Of a stretch of DNA of 42,813 nt, positions 1 to 6,245 are shown piece after piece (position 1 is the stretch's first letter; each line of letters starts with the position of its first letter). The notes under the pieces were generated by a model. That model saw only the letters and a list, made by a program, of their open reading frames with translations, did no database searches and was not told the origin of the DNA. Source of the stretch: Clostridiaceae bacterium (GTDB taxonomy: Bacteria; Bacillota; Clostridia; Saccharofermentanales; Fastidiosipilaceae); the NCBI GenBank assembly GCA_012800515.1, contig JAAZJE010000008.1, positions 1 through 42,813 of the forward strand, given 5' to 3'. The translations under genes were made by a program, and so were the position numbers.

Positions 1-485
1 AGGACAATAAGGATCGTGAATGGGCTCTCATCGGTCTGGAAGATCTGCGCACCGCTTTCTGTCGGAAAGAGAATATCGCCTACCAGAGTAATTTGCGCCG
101 GGGCATTCCCCGGAACTACGAATATATTGATGCTTTACTGAAAATCGAGCCGCAGCTTGAGCTTTGCCGAGAGCAGAATATACCGCCCGAACGGCGCATT
201 GTTCTGCAACATAATCCGGATCTCATCCTCAGCCTGCCCCAGGGTAAAGTCGGCTACTTTCTAAGCGGTCATTTCCACGGCGGTCAGGTTTGGCTTCCCT
301 TCGGTCTGGAATACACTTTTCTGCGTCAAGAGCGCCTCTGTAAAATGGGTATAACGCGGGGAGTTTTTCGCTGGGGCAAAATCCGCGGCTACATTTCCCG
401 CGGACTCGGTTGCGTTTTTCTTCCAATCCGTCTCGGTTCCCGTCCGGAAATGGCTGTTTTGGAATTGACAAGTACCGAGGCTTAA
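1..485 (+). CDS. Metallophosphoesterase (YkuE/LpxG-like), 3' part only
   Basis: The reading frame is open from base 3 and runs off the left edge of the window, so only about the last 160 residues are present. It carries the GHFHGGQV motif (GHxH metal-binding signature of calcineurin-like phosphoesterases), preceded by LQHNPD, in which the His and the following Asn-Pro are typical of the family. The tail, with ISRGLG, LPIRLGSRPE and a final hydrophobic strand, matches membrane-associated YkuE/LpxG-type phosphoesterases that act on phospholipids or nucleotide-lipids. The dimetal site hydrolyses phosphate esters; the true substrate cannot be told from this fragment. Its stop lies 24 bases before the tRNA-Leu gene on the same strand. 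The family assignment is strong and the subfamily is an inference. Confidence 0.85.
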   Translation, partial: DNKDREWALIGLEDLRTAFCRKENIAYQSNLRRGIPRNYEYIDALLKIEPQLELCREQNIPPERRIVLQHNPDLILSLPQGKVGYFLSGHFHGGQVWLPFGLEYTFLRQERLCKMGITRGVFRWGKIRGYISRGLGCVFLPIRLGSRPEMAVLELTSTEA

Positions 486-509
486 AGTAAAATGTGACAA
501 CATTCCGAT

Positions 510-596
510 GCCGGTGTGTCGGAACTGGCAGACGACCGCGACTCAAAATCGCGTGCCTGGAAGGGCGTGTGGGTTCGATCCCCACCACCGGCACCA
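510..596 (+). tRNA. tRNA-Leu, anticodon CAA
   Basis: An 87-base class II tRNA with encoded CCA. The acceptor stem GCCGGTG (510-516) pairs with CACCGGC (586-592), followed by discriminator A593 and CCA 594-596. The anticodon stem 537-541/549-553 closes a 7-base loop with CAA at 544-546, which reads UUG. A long variable arm (about 554-568) and a T arm GTGGG-TTCGATC-CCCAC (569-585) fit leucine. There is no convincing promoter of its own in the short gap from the preceding gene, so co-transcription is possible. Confidence 0.97.
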
Positions 597-681
597 CATA
601 GTTTTTCCGATTTCGTAATTTTTGCGAGTGAAATTTTACCGGAATTACCGATAATAATTATTGAAAGGAAGGTCACATTGT

Positions 682-1056
682 ATGGCAGTAGTGCATGAAG
701 CCGGAGAAATGTATTTGGAAACGATCTTGGTTCTCAGCCGCAAAATGGATGCGGTTCGTTCCGTTGACGTAGCCAACAGAATGGGATATTCCCGTCCCAC
801 CATCAGTGTTATGATGAAAAAATTCCGTCGCGACGGACTCATCACGATGAACGAGGCGGGCCACATCACTCTGACCGATTCAGGACGTGAGATTGCCGAG
901 CGCGTTTATGAACGTCATGAGGTTATCTCCAAATTCCTGCGCTCAATCGGTGTGGGGCGCGAACAGGCCTACAAAGATGCCTGCCTAATGGAGCATGACA
1001 TAAGCGACGAGAGCTTTGCCGCCTTGAAGGAACATATGAGCGGAATCGACGCCTAG
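682..1056 (+). CDS. Small DtxR/MntR-family metal-dependent repressor
   Basis: 124 residues from ATG 682; the SD-like GGAAGG at 667-672 supports this start over an in-frame TTG at 661. An N-terminal winged helix (about 5-65) with a recognition helix around SRPTISVMMKKF is followed by the metal-binding dimerisation domain with RHEV and ACLMEHDISDE. Candidate metal ligands are Met10, His79, Cys101, Glu104 and His105. In DtxR the corresponding set is Met10, His79, Cys102, Glu105 and His106, while the Mn-sensing MntR of Bacillus has Asp at the first position. There is no room for a C-terminal SH3 domain. It probably represses metal uptake genes when loaded with metal, but no target is adjacent. 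It converges on the ceramidase-like gene with only 10 bases between stops. A palindromic AATAATTATT (653-662) just upstream could be part of its promoter or operator. Confidence 0.88.
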   Translation: MAVVHEAGEMYLETILVLSRKMDAVRSVDVANRMGYSRPTISVMMKKFRRDGLITMNEAGHITLTDSGREIAERVYERHEVISKFLRSIGVGREQAYKDACLMEHDISDESFAALKEHMSGIDA

Positions 1057-1066
1057 CCGCACTCCT

Positions 1067-2413
1067 CTATCCGTGAAGCTGTTTAAGCGTCGCTACAACG
1101 CTGTCCACCAAATCATACCCGACCGAAACGTCCATCATGCCCTGCCAGACTTCGTAGCCGCCCATTTCCGCCTCCTCACGGGTCACGCAATAGCCCGGCA
1201 AATAGCCGTTGGACAAAGTGAAAACAAAAGTGTCCTCAAAAGGCGAGCGCTCCTTGATGGCCAGACTGAATTCCATAAAGATCTCACCCGGAAGAAAAAC
1301 ATACGCCGCATCATTGATCAATGTAATTTGGAATGTATAGGGACGATTTTCGGCCAGATATGTGTCCATATCACCGGCGGTATGCAGACGCGCATAACGC
1401 ACGCCGTACTCAGCTCCCAGAACCCAGAGATTGGCAGTCTGTGTCTCGGTATACGAACCGCCGGCATCAATGATTTCCTGTTCGCGCCGGCGACATTCCG
1501 CTAGGCGGCGCTCGGCACCGGGCAGATCACCGAAGTCCTTTAGTTTGACATTGATCGGTACCATAACATTTTTCAGTTCAACCGTATCCGTGTAGCTGAG
1601 CTGCGGAATCACTTCCATAATTCCCTCCGAAAGCAGGTCGGCGAAGCGCTTCGCTTCGGCAAAAGTCTGACCGGTACGGAAATAGCGGGAACTCTGATCG
1701 CCCGATGCCCCCTGTCCGAACATGAATACGGCCGAGGGGAATTTCTTCGCGAAGTATACCCGCATTGCGCCCGGATAATCCGCGCTGACCAGCTCGCTCT
1801 CCGCGTGCAGGAAAGTCGGGTGCATCGAATAGGCGACATAGATGGCACGCAACTGTCCCGACAAGTCACGCACCAGAAGAATCGGCATTTCCGGATCGGC
1901 CGGTCCGTTTTCCGGATCACGGCGATTGCCCTTGATTCCATGTTCTTTACCGCGATAGGCCTTGCCCTGGGCAATCTCCGCAGGGAAAGGATTCGCCAAC
2001 GCCTCGAGTCCCAGATCAGCGCACTTGTTTAATAACCAGGCAACATACTCTTCGTCAATCGACTCGACATAAGATTCATTGTCATCGTTGGCAGGGAAAT
2101 CGGCTCCGGTTATCGGCGCACTATGCGTATGAGAACAAGTAATATTGATCTGTTCCGGGCGCAGCCCGATATTGCTCCCGGCGATGATAGTTTGCTTGAT
2201 TTTATCGACCTGAGACCGGGTTAAAATCAGCAAGTCGGATGACATTATCAGGATCTGCTCGCTACTACGCTCATCCTTAAGATATAGCCAAGTGGCGTAG
2301 AGAGGATCATGGACCCCCGTGTTTAGGCGCTCATAATGAGGATATCCGCCTAATTGAATCCCCTGGGGCGGCGATATCTCGCCGATAGATGTTCCTGCTA
2401 GTATTTTACTCAT
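1067..2413 (-). CDS. Neutral/alkaline ceramidase-family amidohydrolase, copy A
   Basis: 448 residues from ATG 2413, with AGGAGG six bases upstream; the in-frame TTG at 2419 has no such site. The protein matches the N-terminal catalytic domain of neutral/alkaline non-lysosomal ceramidases: ISPPQGIQLGGY near residue 13, SHTHSAP at 94-100, MHPTFL near 198, GQGASGDQ at 233-240, PGE at 375-377 and GGYE at 418-421. By analogy with the Pseudomonas enzyme the zinc ligands would be His97, His198, Glu377 and Tyr420. There is no signal peptide and no C-terminal immunoglobulin-like domain, so it should be a soluble cytoplasmic enzyme, and true ceramide is an unlikely substrate. It is about 88% identical to copy B by hand count. 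Its candidate -10 box is weaker than that of copy C. The family call is solid; the substrate is unknown. Confidence 0.88.
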   Translation of the reverse strand: MSKILAGTSIGEISPPQGIQLGGYPHYERLNTGVHDPLYATWLYLKDERSSEQILIMSSDLLILTRSQVDKIKQTIIAGSNIGLRPEQINITCSHTHSAPITGADFPANDDNESYVESIDEEYVAWLLNKCADLGLEALANPFPAEIAQGKAYRGKEHGIKGNRRDPENGPADPEMPILLVRDLSGQLRAIYVAYSMHPTFLHAESELVSADYPGAMRVYFAKKFPSAVFMFGQGASGDQSSRYFRTGQTFAEAKRFADLLSEGIMEVIPQLSYTDTVELKNVMVPINVKLKDFGDLPGAERRLAECRRREQEIIDAGGSYTETQTANLWVLGAEYGVRYARLHTAGDMDTYLAENRPYTFQITLINDAAYVFLPGEIFMEFSLAIKERSPFEDTFVFTLSNGYLPGYCVTREEAEMGGYEVWQGMMDVSVGYDLVDSVVATLKQLHG

Positions 2414-2441
2414 ACTCAACCTCCTGCGGTTTTACGCTATC

Positions 2442-2447
2442 ACTGTA
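2442..2447 (-). promoter_or_regulatory. Altered extended -10 box of copy A
   Basis: On the - strand this reads TGC-TACAGT in the position where copy C has TGC-TATAAT. It lies about 30 bases upstream of the ATG, in a leader otherwise conserved among the copies. It is a promoter candidate by homology only; no good -35 is visible. Confidence 0.4.
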
Positions 2448-2460
2448 GCACTATTTGGCG

Positions 2461-2499
2461 GAGAGGAAAAGCAGATCGGTTTTTGTTGAAAGATAGAAG
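2461..2499 (+). pseudogene. Collapsed ppa 5' fragment (leader fused to codons ~38-44)
   Basis: GAGAGGAAAAGCAGAT (2461-2476) matches the ribosome-binding region of ppa up to the first two bases of its start codon. It is followed at once by CGGTTTTTGTTGAAAGAT (2477-2494), which aligns with ppa codons ~38-44 (CGGTCTTTTGCGCCTGGAT). About 110 bases between them have been deleted relative to the larger fragment at 3980-4111. The stretch TTGTTGAAAGAT is shared with that fragment but not with ppa, so the two fossils share a common decayed ancestor. Confidence 0.75.
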
Positions 2500-2535
2500 A
2501 AGAGCCCGGTGTCTAAATACTTGCGCCGGGCTCTT
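2500..2535. terminator. Hairpin downstream of copy B
   Basis: AAGAGCCCGG (2500-2509) pairs perfectly with CCGGGCTCTT (2526-2535) around a 16-base loop, and the stem can extend inward with G-U pairs. It lies 35 bases past the copy B stop. Neither strand shows a long U tract, so efficiency is uncertain. A homologous, stronger hairpin follows copy C. Confidence 0.55.
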
Positions 2536-2570
2536 TGACATCAGGTGTTTCTTTTGTCCGATAAAATCTC

Positions 2571-3917
2571 CTAGCCGTTGATCTTCTGCAACGTTGCCAC
2601 AACGCTGTCCGCCATATCATATCCGACCGAAACGTCCATCATGCTCTGCCAGACTTCATAGCCACCCGTCGCCGCCTCATCACGGGTCACGCAATAGCCC
2701 GGCAGAGAGCCGTTGGACAAGGTGAGAACATAAGTGTCCTCAAAAGGCGAGCGCTCCTTGATATCCAGGCTGAATTCGACAAAGATCTCGCCCGGAAGGA
2801 AAACATACGCCGCATCATTGATTAATGTTATTTGGAATGTATAGGGAACGTTGTCGGCCAAATGAGCATCCATCTCACCGGCGGCATGCAGACGCGCATA
2901 ACGCACACCGTGCTCCGCTCCCAGAACCCAGAGGTTGGCAGTCTGTGTCTCGGTGTACGAAGCGCCGGCATCAATGAGTTCCTGTTCGCGACGGCGACAC
3001 TCCGCCAACCGCCGCTCGGCACCGGGCAGATCACTGAAGTCCTTCAGTTTGACATTGATCGGCACCATAACATTTTTCAGTTCAACAGTATCCGTGTAGC
3101 TGAGCTGCGGAATCACTTCCATGATTCCCTCCGAAAGCACGTCGGCGAAGCGCTTCGCTTCGGCAAAAGTCTGCCCGGTACGGAAATAGCGGGAACTCTG
3201 ATCGCCCGACGCCCCCTGTCCGAACATGAATACGGCCGAGGGGAATTTCTTCGCGAAGTATACCCGCATTGCGCCCGGATAATCCGCGCTGACCAGCTTG
3301 CTCTCCGCATGCAGAAAAGTCGGGTGCATCGAATAGGCAACATAGATGACACGCAGCTGTCCCGATAAATCGCGCACCAGAAGAATCGGCATTTCCGGAT
3401 CGGCCGGTCCGTTTTCCGGATCGCGGCGATTGCCCTTGATTCCGTGTTCTTTACCGCGATAGGCCTTACCCTGGGCAATCTCCGCAGGGAAAGTATTTGC
3501 CAACGCCTCGAGTCCCAGATCAGCGCACTTTTTTAACAACCAGGCAACATAATCCTCATCCGCCGGCCCGACATAAGATTCCTTGTCTTTGCTGGCGCGG
3601 AAACCGCCTCTGGTTATCGGCGCACTATGCGTATGAGAACAAGTAACATTTATCTGCTCCGGCTGTAACCCGATATTACTCCCGACGATGATAGCCTGTT
3701 TGATTTTATCAACCTGAGACCGACTGAAATTCAACAAATCGGATGACATTATCAGAGTCTGCTCGCCGCTACGCTCATCCTTAAGATATAGCCAAGTGGC
3801 GTAGAGAGGATCATGGATTCCCGTGTTCAGGCGCTCATAATGAGGATATCCGCCTAATTGAATCCCCTGGGGCGGTGATACCTCGCCGATAGATATTTCT
3901 GCTAGTATTTTACTCAT
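2571..3917 (-). CDS. Neutral/alkaline ceramidase-family amidohydrolase, copy B
   Basis: 448 residues from ATG 3917, with the same AGGAGG leader as the other copies. All candidate catalytic elements are kept: SHTHSAP (94-100), MHPTFL, GQGASGDQ, PGEIF and GGYE. It differs from copy A at roughly 54 positions by hand count, 11 of them in residues 103-122 right after the HTHSAP zinc motif. The central third (about residues 140-310) is almost identical to copy A, also at silent sites, while copy C is more different there. No signal peptide is seen, so a cytoplasmic location is expected. A terminator-like hairpin follows its stop, so it is probably transcribed alone from a derived -10 box. Substrate unknown. 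Confidence 0.88.
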   Translation of the reverse strand: MSKILAEISIGEVSPPQGIQLGGYPHYERLNTGIHDPLYATWLYLKDERSGEQTLIMSSDLLNFSRSQVDKIKQAIIVGSNIGLQPEQINVTCSHTHSAPITRGGFRASKDKESYVGPADEDYVAWLLKKCADLGLEALANTFPAEIAQGKAYRGKEHGIKGNRRDPENGPADPEMPILLVRDLSGQLRVIYVAYSMHPTFLHAESKLVSADYPGAMRVYFAKKFPSAVFMFGQGASGDQSSRYFRTGQTFAEAKRFADVLSEGIMEVIPQLSYTDTVELKNVMVPINVKLKDFSDLPGAERRLAECRRREQELIDAGASYTETQTANLWVLGAEHGVRYARLHAAGEMDAHLADNVPYTFQITLINDAAYVFLPGEIFVEFSLDIKERSPFEDTYVLTLSNGSLPGYCVTRDEAATGGYEVWQSMMDVSVGYDMADSVVATLQKING

Positions 3918-3946
3918 ATTTAACCTCCTGCGGTTTTTATACTGTT

Positions 3947-3952
3947 ACTGTA
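3947..3952 (-). promoter_or_regulatory. Altered extended -10 box of copy B
   Basis: Reads TGC-TACAGT on the - strand, identical to the copy A box and differing from TGC-TATAAT of copy C. The shared change supports a common origin of units A and B. It is a promoter candidate by homology. Confidence 0.4.
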
Positions 3953-3979
3953 GCACTATTTGGCGGAGAGGAGAAGCAG

Positions 3980-4111
3980 ATAAGTAATATTTGACATAAT
4001 GTCGACCCGGAATTGATTACTCCGGAAAAATTTGTTGGTGTTGCCGAAATCCCGGCTTACAGAAAAAGTATTAGCCGGATAAACGCATCTGTCTTTTGTT
4101 GAAAGATCGTA
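3980..4111 (+). pseudogene. Decayed 5' fragment of the pyrophosphatase gene
   Basis: These bases align with the first ~136 bases of ppa (5594-5729). The start codon ATG has become ATA (3980-3982), Trp5 TGG has become TGA, and a 4-base deletion near codon 31 shifts the frame. The encoded core NVDPELITPEKF is still recognisable beside SVDPELITPEKF of the working enzyme. Homology ends at GATCGTA, right before the hairpin at 4113. The upstream GAGGAGAAGCAG corresponds to the ppa ribosome binding site. It is therefore a duplication relic, not a functional short gene. Confidence 0.92.
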
Positions 4112-4112
4112 G

Positions 4113-4148
4113 AATAGCCCGGCGCAAGTATTTAAGCGCCGGGCTATT
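4113..4148. terminator. Hairpin downstream of copy C
   Basis: A perfect 13-base-pair stem, AATAGCCCGGCGC (4113-4125) with GCGCCGGGCTATT (4136-4148), around a 10-base loop, 35 bases past the copy C stop. On the - strand it is followed by a sequence with only short T runs. It is a likely terminator of copy C, and homologous to the hairpin at 2500-2535. Confidence 0.65.
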
Positions 4149-4183
4149 TGACATCAGGTGTTTCTTTTGTCCGATAAAATCTC

Positions 4184-5530
4184 TTAGCCGTTTATCTTCT
4201 GCAGCGTCGCCACAACGCTGTCCGCCATATCATATCCGACCGAAACATCCATCATGCTCTGCCAAACCTCGTAGCCGCCTGCTTCCGCTTCTTCCCGTGT
4301 CACACAGTAACCCGGCAAAGATCCGTTAGACAAAGTGAAAACAAAGGTATCCTCAAAAGGGGAACGCTCCTTGATATCCAGACCGAATTCCACAAATATC
4401 TCGCCCGGGAGAAAGACGTATGCCGCGTCGTTGATCAGAGTGATTTGGAACGCGAAGGAGCCGTGGGGAGCCAGATATGCATCCATCTCACCCGAAGCGT
4501 ACAAACGCGCATAGCGCACGCCGTGCTCCGCTCCCAGAACCCAGAGATTCGCCGTCTGTGTTTCGGTGTAAGAACCGCCGGCCGCGATGGCCTCCTGCTC
4601 ACGCTTCAGACATTCTTCCAAGCGTTTTTCGGCGCCGGGCAGGTCGCTGAAGTCTTTCAGCTTAACATTGATCGGCACCGTGACATTTTTCAACTCAACC
4701 GTATCCGTGTAGCTGAGCTGCGGAATCGCTTCCATAATTCCTTCCGCAAGCAGTGTTCCAAAGCGCTTCGCTTCGGCAAAAGTCTGTCCGGTACGGAAAT
4801 AACGGGAACTCTGGTCGCCCGAGGTGCCCTGTCCGAACATAAACACGGCCGTGGGGAATTTTTCCGCGAAATATGCCCGCATCGCGCCGGGATAGTCCGC
4901 ACTGACCAGTTTACTCTCGGCATGCAGGAACGTCGGATGCATCGAATAGGCGACATGGATGGCGCGCAACTGTCCAGACAAATCGCGCACCAGAAGAATC
5001 GGCATTTCCGGATCGGCAGGTCCGTTCTCCGGATCGCGACGATTGCCCTTGATGCCGTGCTCTTTGCCGCGATAGGCCTTACCCTGTGCTATCTCCGCCG
5101 GGAAAGTATTCGCCAGTGCCTCAAGGCCCAGCTCCGCGCATTTCGCCAGCAGCCAGGCAACATACTCCTCATTGACCGGCTCGACATATGACTCATCGTC
5201 TCCGCTGGCACGACTGCCGCCGATGGTCGTCGGCGCACTGTGCGTATGGGAGCAGGTAACGTTGATCTGTTCCGGACGCAGCCCGATATCACTGCCCGCG
5301 ATGATGGCCTGCTTGATTTTATCGACCTGAGTTCCTCTGAAATTCAGTAAGTCGGATGACATTATCAGCACCTGCTCACCGCTACGCTCATCCTTCAGAT
5401 ATAACCAGGTAGCGTAAAGAGGGTCGTGGATCCCCGTGTTTAAACGCTCGTAATGGGGGTATCCGGCCAGTTGAATCCCCTGGGGCGGTGATACCTCGCC
5501 GATAGATATGCCTGCTGTTATTTTACTCAT
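4184..5530 (-). CDS. Neutral/alkaline ceramidase-family amidohydrolase, copy C
   Basis: 448 residues from ATG 5530, with AGGAGG seven bases upstream. It has the same catalytic landmarks as copies A and B (SHTHSAP, MHPTFL, GQGTSGDQ, PGEIF, GGYE). It is the most diverged of the three at silent sites and keeps the best promoter, a TGC-TATAAT extended -10. It also sits beside the intact pyrophosphatase gene, so it occupies the ancestral position of the array. Divergent transcription from a 63-base spacer shared with ppa suggests possible co-regulation. No signal peptide or membrane segment is visible. The family call is firm; the reaction is presumably hydrolysis of an amide bond in a lipid-like or small substrate, but this is inferred from the family only. 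Confidence 0.88.
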   Translation of the reverse strand: MSKITAGISIGEVSPPQGIQLAGYPHYERLNTGIHDPLYATWLYLKDERSGEQVLIMSSDLLNFRGTQVDKIKQAIIAGSDIGLRPEQINVTCSHTHSAPTTIGGSRASGDDESYVEPVNEEYVAWLLAKCAELGLEALANTFPAEIAQGKAYRGKEHGIKGNRRDPENGPADPEMPILLVRDLSGQLRAIHVAYSMHPTFLHAESKLVSADYPGAMRAYFAEKFPTAVFMFGQGTSGDQSSRYFRTGQTFAEAKRFGTLLAEGIMEAIPQLSYTDTVELKNVTVPINVKLKDFSDLPGAEKRLEECLKREQEAIAAGGSYTETQTANLWVLGAEHGVRYARLYASGEMDAYLAPHGSFAFQITLINDAAYVFLPGEIFVEFGLDIKERSPFEDTFVFTLSNGSLPGYCVTREEAEAGGYEVWQSMMDVSVGYDMADSVVATLQKING

Positions 5531-5551
5531 GCTTAACCTCCTACGGTATTT

Positions 5552-5569
5552 GTGCTATCATTATAGCAC
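5552..5569. promoter_or_regulatory. Shared divergent promoter element with inverted repeat
   Basis: GTGCTAT-CATT-ATAGCAC is a perfect 7-base inverted repeat in the spacer between copy C and ppa. On the - strand it contains TGCTATAAT, an extended -10 for copy C (TATAAT at 5560-5565). On the + strand it offers TATCAT as a possible ppa -10. A regulator bound to the dyad could control both genes. The dyad is broken in the leaders of copies A and B. Confidence 0.55.
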
Positions 5570-5593
5570 TACCGCGGCGACGAGGAGGAACAG

Positions 5594-6145
5594 ATGAGTA
5601 CCATTTGGCATAGTGTCGACCCGGAACTGATAACTCCGGAGAAATTCATCGGCGTCATCGAAATTCCGGCCTACAGTAAAAAGAAGTATGAGCTGGATAA
5701 ACGCACCGGTCTTTTGCGCCTGGATCGCATCCTGTACACGTCTACACACTATCCCGCCAATTACGGCTTCATACCGCGCACTTATGCCGACGACGGCGAC
5801 CCCCTCGATGTACTGATCATATGTACGGAAATTCTTGATCCGCTGGTCATGGTCGAGGCCTATCCCATCGGGGTCATACGCATGATGGACGGTGACGAGG
5901 TCGACGACAAGATCATCGCCATCCCAACCCAGGATCCGACCTGGAATTTCTACCAGGATCTATCTGAGCTACCGCCGCATATCGCGCACGAGATCGAACA
6001 CTTTTTCGAAATTTATAAGTCACTCGAGCACAAACATTCCGCCATCAGTGATACGCTGGGTCGCGAAGAGGCTCTGACTATTATTCAAGACTGCATCAAC
6101 CGCTACAAAATCCATTTCTGCGGCATGCGAATGCCGAACGGCTGA
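5594..6145 (+). CDS. ppa: Inorganic pyrophosphatase, family I
   Basis: 183 residues from ATG 5594, behind GAGGAGG seven bases upstream. The soluble enzyme hydrolyses pyrophosphate to two phosphates, pulling polymer synthesis forward. Family I hallmarks are EIPAYSKKKYE (22-33), the DGDPLDVL signature (67-74), DGDEVDDKI (99-107) with the metal-binding aspartates and Lys106, and YKSLE (141-145). Length is normal for bacterial family I enzymes. Many Clostridia use the family II (PpaC) enzyme, so the family I type is of mild interest. Its first ~45 codons are duplicated as decayed fragments at 3980-4111 and, collapsed, at 2461-2499. It is transcribed divergently from ceramidase-like copy C. Confidence 0.95.
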   Translation: MSTIWHSVDPELITPEKFIGVIEIPAYSKKKYELDKRTGLLRLDRILYTSTHYPANYGFIPRTYADDGDPLDVLIICTEILDPLVMVEAYPIGVIRMMDGDEVDDKIIAIPTQDPTWNFYQDLSELPPHIAHEIEHFFEIYKSLEHKHSAISDTLGREEALTIIQDCINRYKIHFCGMRMPNG

Positions 6146-6245
6146 TTTCAACTTTTGACAATTGAACCTTTTTCGCTGTTCCCCGCACAAGGGATAGCTG
6201 TATATAGGAATAGGCGTTATAGCACCCGAAATACGGGAGGGTAAG

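Larger units (their letters stand above)
1067..5729. repeat. Tandem array of three diverged ~1.5-1.6 kb units
   Basis: Three units each hold a ceramidase-like gene on the - strand plus the divergent promoter region and the first ~45 codons of a pyrophosphatase gene on the + strand. Unit C (about 4113-5729) is intact because its pyrophosphatase part is the start of the working gene. Unit B (about 2500-4111) carries a decayed 132-base pyrophosphatase fragment. Unit A (1067-2499) carries only a collapsed fragment. Units B and C begin at homologous hairpins (2500 and 4113) followed by nearly identical 3' flanks; unit A lacks this flank and instead abuts the DtxR-family gene. The joints put pyrophosphatase codon ~45 next to the downstream flank of the ceramidase-like gene, as expected for tandem duplication by unequal exchange. 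Confidence 0.9.

Noticed and set aside
516..698. Short open frames across the tRNA-Leu gene
   Set aside because: They translate the tRNA sequence and have no start signal.
510..1056. tRNA-Leu as an integration site for the ceramidase-like cluster
   Set aside because: No integrase, no repeated tRNA 3' end found in the window, and base composition does not change.
3980..4111. Possible small protein between ceramidase-like copies B and C
   Set aside because: Alignment shows a decayed ppa start with lost ATG, an early stop and a frameshift.
2500..4148. Repeated hairpins and leaders as a mobile element or CRISPR-like array
   Set aside because: There are no terminal inverted repeats, transposase or regular spacers; the repeats belong to the tandem gene duplication.
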